Assembly: GCA_037176905.1 (NCBI GenBank)
Contig: JBBBWG010004581.1
Span: 1-21,789 of the forward strand
Source of the DNA: Azolla pinnata
Lineage: Eukaryota; Streptophyta; Polypodiopsida; Salviniales; Salviniaceae
Reading direction: 5' to 3'
Length of the DNA stretch: 21,789 nucleotides
Shown: piece after piece, positions 12,277 to 20,368 of the stretch
How the letters are laid out: each line of letters begins with the position of its first letter
Position numbering within the stretch: the stretch's first letter is position 1
Position numbers and translations under genes: made by a program
The notes under the pieces: model-generated
What the model saw: the letters and a program-made list of their open reading frames with translations, nothing else
What the model was told of the DNA's origin: nothing
The model's database searches: none

Positions 12277-15033
12277 ATGCAGCTCTGCAGTTCGACAGCG
12301 CAATGGCTGTCGTCGCCTCTGCTTCCAGAGGCTTCGTCGTCGTCGTCCTCCTCCTCCTCATCGCCGTCTTCCGAACATGCCAGCTCCCGGCCGCGAAAGC
12401 AGAACTCCAGGTACTCCGAAACCACCCGCCTCAACCCCCGCCATATCAGGAAAGATGCCCGTGGTAGCGGTAATGATGCTCCAAAGGATGTGGTGCATCC
12501 CGTTTCTTCATCGTCGAGAGCTCGCCCTCTTAGCGACCACGATTTGGCGCTTTTGAGAAAGCTATGTGAAGAAGGTCAGCTGGATAAAGCCATTGAGCTG
12601 CTTCCTAGAACCAGCGTTGCTCCCTCAAGTTTTATATACAAATCTCTACTTCAGCAATGCACGAAGAAGAAGGCGATTCATCATGCAAAGTCGATTTATG
12701 CTCATGTTTCGTCGTTTAATCCATCTGATCTTGATGGTATCGTGGGTCCTAATCTAGTTGTTACGTTAGCTAAATGTGGTGATATCGATGGAGCCTTGAA
12801 GATTTCGGATGGGTTGCGTAAGCGATCGGTTTCTTCTTGGACTGCTTTGATATCCTCCTATGTTGAACACCGCGACGGAAAGAGGGCATTGAAATTGTAC
12901 GAGGATATGATCAAGGATGATATACAGCCCAACAGTCATACCTATATGAGTCTTTTTAAAGCTTGCAGCATGCTGGAAGAGACTGATTTGGGAAGAAAAC
13001 TCCATCATGAAGCCCGATTGAAAGGATTTACGTCAAACTCCTTCGTAGGAGCGTCCCTTATAAGAATGTATAGCAAATTTGGAGCCATCGAAGAAGCAGA
13101 AGATGCATTCAAGGAGATTTCAGACCATGATATAGTGGATTGCACTACTATGCTCTCTGCCTACATAGAAAAGGGTGAAGTCCAAAAAGCATTTTTTTTG
13201 TTTAGACAAATGAAAGAAGAAAGGATTGCCTTTGATACAACATTATATGTCATTGCCCTTCAAGCCTGTACACTTTTGGCAGAATTGGAAGAATCGATCT
13301 TCATTGATGGGAAATTAGTCAAATCAATGGCCTTAGAAATCGGCACAAGCTTACATAAAGACATTTTCAAGAAAGGATATGCCTCGCAGAAATTTGTTGG
13401 GACTACTCTTTTGAGTATGTATGGAAAGTGCAAAGCTCTTGAAGAAGCTGAAGCTTTGTTTAATTCAATAAGTCGACCTGATATTGTACTATGGAGAGCG
13501 ATGCTGTCGGCATTTGTTGAAGGTGGGCAAGGGAAAAGAACATTGCAGCTATACAAATATATGCAAGAGCAAGGAATGGTAAGAGACAGATCAACATATT
13601 GCATTGCTCTTCAGGCTTGTGGTATACTTGCAGAGACAGATGAAGAGTATATGGAGTCAGAGGGGAAGTCATCCAAATCCATCGCATTAGAAATTGGAAA
13701 GTCATTGATAGATGATGTGCGAAAAAGCGCTTTTGCATCAGATGTTGTTGTGAACACTAGTATAGTGAACATGCTCTCCAAGTGTGGAGCTATTGTCGAT
13801 GCAGAGGAGGTCTTCTGTAAACTTTCTCAACGTGATATTATTGCTTGGACTACAATGCTATCAGCATATGTGGAACGTGGTGAAGCTGAAAAAGCTTTAC
13901 AGCTTTACAGCTTGATGCAAAGCAATCTTGGGAGCTCAGATGAACTCAGCTTTGCAGTAGCCCTTCAAGCTTGTGCCATCTTTGCTGGACGTGAAGAAAG
14001 CAACATAGTTGATGGAAAATCAATTAAAAGAACTGCACTGGAAATCGGTGAGGCAATACTTAAGGATGCCAGAAAGAATGGATTCACAGTGGCTTCTGGT
14101 TCACTATGCAATGCTTTGCTAGAAATGTATGCTAAATGTGGTGCCATTAAGGAGGCCAAGGATATATTTTCTCTTGTAAAGAATCGAACTCCTGCTGCAT
14201 GGAATACAATGATCTCAATGTATATTGAATATAACCAAATAGAGGAGGCACTGATGTTGTACAGAGAGATGCAGTTGAGTAGAGGAACCATGAATGATGT
14301 TACATGTATATATATCCTCCAAGTATGTACCAAGATAGGAAGCCTAGAGTTGGTGAAAGAAATTCATTTCAACGTTGTTTCGGCTAATTATGACAGTTTA
14401 TTGGCTGTGGTTGCCACTTTGATCCATGCATATGGAAGTTGTGGAAGTATGGAAGATGCAAATATGCTTTTTAATGATATACCTGAGGGTCAATGTGATG
14501 TGATAACATGGAATTCTTATATTGCACTACATGCTGGTGAAGGAAACTGTGAAAAGGCTATCGAGCTCTTTGAAAAAATGAAAGATGCCAATGTGAAACC
14601 TAATGAATCCACATTTAATTCTCTTCTTTTAGCTTGTTGCCGAACAGGATTTGTGGCTGAAGGAGTAAAATACTTTCGGTCGATGATTGAAGATCATGCT
14701 ATAAGTCCTAATATCCAACATTATGGCATTCTATTAGACCTACTTGGTCGAGCAGGGGATTTTGACGGTGTGAAAAAAACTCTGGAAAGCATGCCAATGG
14801 AGGCACCTATCACTATATGGCTGAGCTTGTTGTCTGCATGCAGAATGCACGGGAATGTAGAGGTGGCAAGGGAGGCATTTTCTCATGGAGTGAGGAACTG
14901 GCCCGGGGAAGAGTCAATCTATGTTCTGATGTCAAATATTTATTCAGAAGCTGGCATGGAGCAACTGGCAGCTGTGTTGAGAACAGATACTTTTGGGAAT
15001 TTTCGTAAGTATGCAACCCCAGGAGTGAAGTGA
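12277..15033 (+). CDS. PLS-class pentatricopeptide repeat (PPR) protein, organelle-targeted, no DYW domain
   Basis: Intronless frame of 918 residues. PPR proteins bind organelle RNA and act in editing, splicing or stability. Residues 1-85 are Ser/Arg-rich and fit a plastid or mitochondrial transit peptide. PPR motifs follow from about residue 85 to 860 in P-L-S order, for example SSWTALISSYVEHRDG, DIVLWRAMLSAFVEGG, DIIAWTTMLSAYVERG and DVITWNSYIALHAGEG. The end is an E1-like segment (IYVLMSNIYSEAGM) that stops at ATPGVK, with no E2 or DYW deaminase domain. Three L motifs carry an acidic insert of 11-13 residues (near 13276, 13627 and 13981), with the common form EE...DGK..K..ALEIG. The start at 12277 is the only in-frame ATG before the first motif, but its context is weak (C at -3, C at +4), and another frame starts at 12303 in strong context. 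Confidence 0.92.
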   Translation: MQLCSSTAQWLSSPLLPEASSSSSSSSSSPSSEHASSRPRKQNSRYSETTRLNPRHIRKDARGSGNDAPKDVVHPVSSSSRARPLSDHDLALLRKLCEEGQLDKAIELLPRTSVAPSSFIYKSLLQQCTKKKAIHHAKSIYAHVSSFNPSDLDGIVGPNLVVTLAKCGDIDGALKISDGLRKRSVSSWTALISSYVEHRDGKRALKLYEDMIKDDIQPNSHTYMSLFKACSMLEETDLGRKLHHEARLKGFTSNSFVGASLIRMYSKFGAIEEAEDAFKEISDHDIVDCTTMLSAYIEKGEVQKAFFLFRQMKEERIAFDTTLYVIALQACTLLAELEESIFIDGKLVKSMALEIGTSLHKDIFKKGYASQKFVGTTLLSMYGKCKALEEAEALFNSISRPDIVLWRAMLSAFVEGGQGKRTLQLYKYMQEQGMVRDRSTYCIALQACGILAETDEEYMESEGKSSKSIALEIGKSLIDDVRKSAFASDVVVNTSIVNMLSKCGAIVDAEEVFCKLSQRDIIAWTTMLSAYVERGEAEKALQLYSLMQSNLGSSDELSFAVALQACAIFAGREESNIVDGKSIKRTALEIGEAILKDARKNGFTVASGSLCNALLEMYAKCGAIKEAKDIFSLVKNRTPAAWNTMISMYIEYNQIEEALMLYREMQLSRGTMNDVTCIYILQVCTKIGSLELVKEIHFNVVSANYDSLLAVVATLIHAYGSCGSMEDANMLFNDIPEGQCDVITWNSYIALHAGEGNCEKAIELFEKMKDANVKPNESTFNSLLLACCRTGFVAEGVKYFRSMIEDHAISPNIQHYGILLDLLGRAGDFDGVKKTLESMPMEAPITIWLSLLSACRMHGNVEVAREAFSHGVRNWPGEESIYVLMSNIYSEAGMEQLAAVLRTDTFGNFRKYATPGVK
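12303..12467 (+). CDS. Overlapping 54-aa frame with a secretory signal peptide (possible small ORF or captured exon)
   Basis: ATG at 12303 lies in GCGCAATGGCT, with G at -3 and G at +4, close to the plant start consensus. It reads in a different frame from the PPR protein. Its product begins MAVVASASRGF, then a pure VVVVLLLLIAVF core, then a likely cleavage site after AAKA before ELQ; it ends in a proline-rich tail at a TAG. A donor-like CCAG/GTACTC falls at 12411, right after the ELQ codons, so this could be a first coding exon. The (TCG)n(TCC)n tract that gives serine in the PPR frame gives Val/Leu here, so chance is a real alternative. The ER-stress elements just upstream favour an ER-entering product. 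Confidence 0.4.
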   Translation: MAVVASASRGFVVVVLLLLIAVFRTCQLPAAKAELQVLRNHPPQPPPYQERCPW

Positions 15034-15620
15034 TGGAAGGATTGTAGAATGGAAATTCATTCATCATATGGATGGTGATCATCAAGGTGACAGTCAGGGT
15101 ATATGACGATGCAAATTGTTCCTTACGCTCAAGCCTAAATATTTCCTAATGGACCTAGGCGGGTGGATAGGTGGAGGATACTCATGAAACATTTCAGGTG
15201 AAGGCATGAGATGTATATGACCAGAAAACATTTCTTTGTTTCAGAGGTGTCTGCAAAGGTGTTACAAGCACACACCATGGCATGATTTCTCCTTGGCAAT
15301 GCTCAGAACGAACAGCTAAATGCAGTCAAAGTTTGAATACAAATTCTTTGAGCAACATCAGCACCAAGATTTGTGGGTTTATGATTTCATACCATTAGCA
15401 AAAGCAACTTTACCCAGTTGTGCAGATCATCTAAAGGGAGACAGAGATAAAAAGAGGGATGGTGTCATTGTAAGGCCTCTTCCGCAATTCAAAAGTCGAT
15501 GGGAGTTGCGGTTTGAAGGTAGCACTTCAGCTCTACTTTCAGAAGCTATTTTTCTTGCTTAGCATCGCATCACCATCATCAGCACAGAGCTGACATTCCA
15601 CAGCTTATACCAAAATCCCA
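15034..15620. other. Downstream region of the PPR gene, no gene recognised
   Basis: Probable 3' UTR followed by unassigned sequence. An open frame of 80 codons at 15320-15562 has no recognisable motif and no splice or promoter context that supports it. Confidence 0.5.
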
Positions 15621-15912
15621 AATCATAAGGGAAATTTGCCTGTGATAATAATGGCAGAGATGCTCAAAAGGGTGTGATTCATCCTACTTCTGCATCATCA
15701 AAATCTCCTTCCTTTTAAGGACATCATTACACCCATCATAAGAAAGATATGTGAAGGTCAGATGGATAACAGGCTTTGTGCAAAAACATCATGTTCTGTC
15801 AAGATTTATGTTACAAAATCTCTTATCTGGATACGCTCAAAGAAGAAAGGCAGTAGACCATGTCAAATCAATGCTGAACACAATGCCATCTGATCTTAGT
15901 AGTGGTGATGGC
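15621..15912 (+). pseudogene. Decayed partial copy of the PPR gene N-terminal region
   Basis: This stretch aligns with about 12440-12738 of the intact PPR gene. Shared words include GATGCTC(C)AAA, ATTCATCCTACTTCTGCATC against GTGCATCCCGTTTCTTCATC, AGAAAG(C/A)TATGTGAAG, GGTCAG(C/A)TGGATAA, ACAAAATCTCT and CCATCTGATCTT. Read in the PPR frame it gives DAQKGVIHPTSASSKSPSF against DAPKDVVHPVSSSSRARPL and then a TAA stop, with small indels further on. No later PPR motifs follow, so it is a truncated, non-coding tandem duplicate. Confidence 0.85.
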
Positions 15913-16650
15913 AAGGGTGATGGGTGCAGTAGTTAACCATCACCATAAGAATCTTGCCAAGAAACCATTGTACTATTAGCTGCCGACAATCATTATTCGT
16001 GTTTTTATGCCCGAAGTAGGGAGCAACGGGGAGGTAGAGACATGGTGGTTTTACTCCTTCCACATCAAAATTCTTTGGGAGCTTTGATGCTCCATCCTCG
16101 GTTCATACTTCAGTCTGATGGTTATACGAGGAAATGAATGATTCCTCTTCATTGAATCATACTTTGCAGTGTCTACCAAATCTAGCCACGATTGGGAAAA
16201 TTCCGCAGTTGCTGAAGCCAACATCATTTAAACATCAAATTGATGGTTTCAAAGCTTGAACATCAAATCAGCTAATTGATAGAAACATTTGCTATTACCG
16301 TGGATCTTTTTTATGATTTTTTTTCATCTATAACAGGCAAAATATATGTGTCTTGGGGGGATCAAAAGTTTCTTGAAGAACTCAAAACAATCTTTTGGAG
16401 TTTTTTTCTTAATTTTCATAACGAAAGCTGAGATTTTTTTGTGATCAAAGAAGCTACATATATAGCAATTCACAAGAAGAGCTGTCATTTGTGGAATCTA
16501 CCCCCACAAACAAACTTCTTAATCGAACAATTGAATTTGAGCTCACAAAAAGCAAGATGCTAGATTTGCGGAATGTCCCCACATTCCCAGTCTCGGATCA
16601 AAGGCATCATGTGTGTGGAGCCGATCAAAAGTTGAGTAAAACAGAAGGGG
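15913..16650. other. Intergenic region before the phytocyanin-like gene
   Basis: No coding region or repeat array is supported. The sequence is AT-rich. I see no tRNA or transposon ends. Confidence 0.5.
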
Positions 16651-16653
16651 AAG

Positions 16654-16660
16654 TATATAA
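16654..16660 (+). promoter_or_regulatory. TATA box of the phytocyanin-like gene
   Basis: TATATAA at 16654-16660 stands 213 bp upstream of the preferred ATG at 16873. Transcription starting near 16690 would leave a leader of about 180 bases. Confidence 0.55.
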
Positions 16661-16872
16661 GCTTTGAGTGAAATCGGGATGGATTAACTTGAGAGAAGGA
16701 TCATGGGCCCATTAGAAAAAAAGCAAAAAAAATTCTTACGATCTTCTTTCGTCGACGACATTTAACTTAGGATGGGATGAAAAGGATAACAAAAAGGCGA
16801 GAGGTGCATAAAAAGGCAGGAAGCGAGTGGCAGAGGAAAGAAAGATGTAAACAGGAACTCGGAAGTAACAAG

Positions 16873-17878
16873 ATGATGAAGCAACATCTGAGAGTGTTCA
16901 TATTGTGGGCACTGATCTTGGTGACGCAAGGCGGTGGACTTGACGAGGCGATTGCGAAGACGTTCATGGTGCCCTGGTCGGCCCTCGATTTCACGACTCC
17001 GTCCAATACGACATTCGCACTCGGGGATCAACTGAGTAAGTTGCAATCAAAGCTATCGATGGCTCATCTGTGTTTTGTATGAGAAAGCATTGGATGACTT
17101 TGCAGTAGCAACATTGCTGTTATGAGCATTAACCATCAACCGGCCGTCGTTCTGCAGTGAGTTTCTGACCATAAGGTCAGCAGGCGGATGTGGGGTTAAG
17201 TTAATGATCGATAGATGTGGGTTAGTTCTATAGTTCGTGGCTAATAGATGCCGGCTAGTTCATTAAAGAACGAAGCGTGAATCGATTATGGGATTAGACA
17301 CTTGTAAAAAAGACTCGACGGTCCATTTCTGATTGTCGACAGGCGTGGGCAAGTTAAAAATGATCGGCAGACCTTGGGCACGATTCATGGTTTAACAGAT
17401 GCGGGCTAGTTCATTAAGGAGTGAAGGGTGAATCGATACTCATAAACATTCAAACACAATGCTTCTTCTGATTCTTGTTTGTGGCTATTCAGTCTTCCCG
17501 TATGTCCAAGGGGCCGAAGATCTAGCGGAGGTGATCGAGGCCGACTACGAGGCGTGCGACGGCAGGAGGCCCCTGAGCCGTTGGATCGCGGGGAACGCGA
17601 CGGTGAAGCTGCAGAGCGCCGGGCGCAAGTACTTCGTGTCCTCGTTCCCGGGGCACTGCCCGCCGCTCAAGCTCGCAATCACAGTGCTCGATCCGACGAT
17701 GAATCATACTACAGATTCGTCCGTCGATAAGGGCATGACCATTACGGCCCTCCGATCTGTTCCTGCTGCTTCAGCATCGACTGGCGTAAAGAAGAATCAG
17801 GCTCCTTCAGTTAAGCCCTCGGATTCGACTTGGGCGCTCTTCGGCACCGCTGTCTTGCTCTTCTCGCTTGCGCCGTGA
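16873..17878 (+). CDS. Early-nodulin-like phytocyanin (ENODL), GPI-anchored, copper ligands lost
   Basis: Two exons, 16873-17035 and 17493-17878, joined in phase 1, restore GDQLIFPYV, the usual phytocyanin splice position. The product has 182 residues. A signal peptide (core FILWALILV, cleavage near AIA/K) is followed by a plastocyanin-like domain and a Ser/Pro-rich linker with an NHT sequon. The hydrophobic end ALFGTAVLLFSLAP fits a GPI signal, so the protein should sit on the outer plasma membrane. The structural cysteines are kept (YEAC and GHC). Of the four type-I copper ligands only the GHC His remains: the first His site reads GAEDLAEV, the ligand Cys site reads YFVSSF, and the axial site is Leu (PPLKLAI). 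That is the early-nodulin-like state. The first beta strand is shorter than usual. An in-frame ATG at 16777 would add a basic extension ahead of the signal peptide and is not preferred. Confidence 0.85.
17181..17441. repeat. Two-copy imperfect direct repeat in the phytocyanin intron
   Basis: Copies at about 17181-17290 and 17340-17441. Best matched is GATGC(C/G)GGCTAGTTCATTAA, at 17248 and 17399, with a period of about 151 bp and small indels. It lies inside the single 457-bp intron. No element is recognised. Confidence 0.75.
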
Positions 17879-18728
17879 ACAGGAGGATCATCTGAACTTT
17901 TGATATCTCGCCTTTTTTTTTTTACTGTTCTTATGACCAACAAAAGAAGAGAGTTTGTTCATAACTTACTTACCCAGGTGTTTTTTGTTTAGCCTCCTTC
18001 GCACAACTTGTTATTTTCTAACCCGACATCTTCCGTTAAAGCTCTGAATAAACTGGTTTTCAAAGATCGAAGGGAGCTGGATTGCTCCTGCAGCATCCGT
18101 TCGCAAAGCACTAAACTATTTTGATCCATGTTTCCATCTCGATGAGAAGCCGCTTCAAATTTCAATAATAAATAAAACCCATATCATCCGATGAGCTACT
18201 ATCGTTACTGACATGATTAAACACCTAATTACAACTAGGGCAATGAGAAAACTACTTAATTACTGTCATCTACCATTGTTATTGGCGTGGTTCTCCCAAA
18301 TTAGAAGCCTTGGTTCCACTGAATCGAGCCATTTCGATCAATCGATCGATCAAACGAGGACAAGATGATCAGACGCAAAACCTACACGACAACGACGATG
18401 CCAAGAAACCCGTACAAAATACAGTCAGGAGCACAACAGAAAGCGTCGAAAAAAAACAGAGATAAAGTTCCGATACGCATACGATAAGCATATGACATCC
18501 GAGAGTATGAGCGAGAGCAAATCCCAAAAAATGAGAAAACAGGCTTCAAGCTCCTATACGAATACGAATACGTATATGAATACGGTGGATGAATACGGAT
18601 ACGGTACAATAGAATAATACGGTTCCGTAAATAGTATGGCGCTTCTTTTTTAGAAATTGTGAGCCTTTTTTTGTGTAAAATGAAAGGTTACATAAAAAAA
18701 TAAAAGAAACGTCGACAGAAAAAAGAGG
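17879..18728. other. Spacer: phytocyanin 3' UTR and polyubiquitin promoter region
   Basis: No gene seen. It includes AATAATAAATAAA at about 18163-18176, a possible polyadenylation region for the phytocyanin gene, and CGATCGATCAA near 18343. A cluster of ATACG words at 18471-18632 is listed separately. Confidence 0.55.
18471..18632. repeat. ATACG-rich degenerate repeat in the polyubiquitin upstream region
   Basis: GAATACG, GATACG and CATACG words recur: two near 18473-18485, then about eight between 18556 and 18622. They lie about 100-250 bp upstream of the probable TATA-like site. Frames through them give Tyr/Ser-rich runs that are only repeat shadows. Confidence 0.65.
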
Positions 18729-18735
18729 TATAGAA
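18729..18735 (+). promoter_or_regulatory. Possible TATA element of the polyubiquitin gene
   Basis: TATAGAA at 18729-18735 would place transcription starts near 18760, giving an untranslated first exon of about 85 bases that ends at the strong donor at 18845. The match is weak. Confidence 0.35.
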
Positions 18736-18870
18736 GCAAGAAACATCCGCCCCTTCGTTTTCCATTCCTTCTTCGTCTGCTTCTGCTGCTTCGCGATCGT
18801 CTCCGCCTCCTTCTTCGGTCTGCGTCTGCGCCTGCGCCGTTGCGGTAAGCCCCGTTCCATCTGCGCATCA

Positions 18871-18986
18871 CGTTTGCGTATCATCTTTGGATCTCGTTTG
18901 CGTATCATCTTTGGATCTCGTTCGCGTACCATCTTTGGATCTCGTTCGCGTATCGTCTTTGGATCTCGTTTGCGTATCATCTTTTT
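18871..18986. repeat. 24-bp minisatellite at the start of the ubiquitin leader intron
   Basis: Five units start at 18871, 18895, 18919, 18943 and 18967, with an exact 24-bp period (CGTTTGCGTATCATC then TTTGGATCT). The array begins 26 bp inside the intron. TTGGATCTC at 18887, 18911, 18935 and 18959 matches 8 of 9 positions of TTNGATYTG, a motif known from enhancing plant introns. The period is a multiple of three, which explains the long repeated frames on both strands; these are not genes. Confidence 0.93.
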
Positions 18987-19517
18987 GTACTTCTTCTTTT
19001 CTGCTAGCGCTTCGCTACATTTCCGGTTTGTTCCTTCCTTACGTTTCTTCTTATCTCCGTTTTGCTTAGCCTTGATTCAATCTTCCTCATCAAAACGTTC
19101 TTTTTTGTTCTGCTTGCATTCGGATTTTGCATGTGTCCGAAGGTATACTTCCCTTCTAGTCAAGTTCGATAGTTTTATTGTTCTTTTCGCCGGGTTTTCT
19201 TCGTAAGTCTCTATTTACTCGCCGTTTTCCCTATAGTTTCTATGCTGTTCTGCCAATACTGCTATTTTTTGTTTTTATTATTCTTCTTCTTCTGTTTTTT
19301 GTATTTACTACATTTCTCAGCTAGTTCCATTATAACTTGTTTTCCGCCTTTTGTTTCTTTGTAAACTAAAGTGTTTTTCATTTTCTCCATTTCGTCGCTT
19401 CCTGTCTATGTCGTCGTCCTCCTCCTCGTATATTCTCTTACTGTTTTGACATGGTCTTTGTTTCTGTTTATCGTCTGTTACTTACAGGTTCCCTTGCCTC
19501 TATATAGCTGTGGATTT

Positions 19518-19689
19518 CTGCGTTTACATTATTTAAGAGGCTCTTTTATGCCATTACTGGCTGTCTCTTTATTGGAAAATGTTAGCTTGAGGACTTCCAT
19601 TATCTGCGTTTACGTTATTTAAGTGGTTCTTTTATGCCATTACTCTCTGTCTCTTCATTGAAAAATGTCAGTTTGAGGACTTGCATTAT
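19518..19689. repeat. 86-bp tandem duplication in the ubiquitin leader intron
   Basis: Two copies, 19518-19603 and 19604-19689, share CTGCGTTTAC, TTATTTAAG, CTTTTATGCCATTACT and TTGAGGACTT and differ at roughly 10-15 percent of positions. This is a local duplication inside the intron. Confidence 0.9.
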
Positions 19690-19822
19690 GATTTTATATT
19701 AAACTGTTCAAATTTTTATGCATGATTGTGTCAGTTAACGCCGCGTTTTGTTGTCTCCTCCCCATTAGGATTTAATTACTGATTTCTTGCATTATTATTC
19801 TGCCGTTCATTGCCGGCTTTAA

Positions 19823-20368
<546 letters not shown>

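Noticed and set aside
16777-16872. N-terminal extension of the phytocyanin-like protein from the upstream ATG
   Set aside because: It would put about 32 highly charged residues before the signal peptide; the ATG at 16873 gives a normal secretory N-terminus.
17479-17730. Arg/Gly-rich frame overlapping phytocyanin exon 2
   Set aside because: Alternative-frame shadow of a GC-rich coding exon; the other frame gives the recognisable phytocyanin domain.
18546-18980. Minus-strand frame with repeated RDPKMIRK peptide
   Set aside because: It results from the 24-bp minisatellite, whose period is a multiple of three; it spans the ubiquitin leader exon and intron on the opposite strand.
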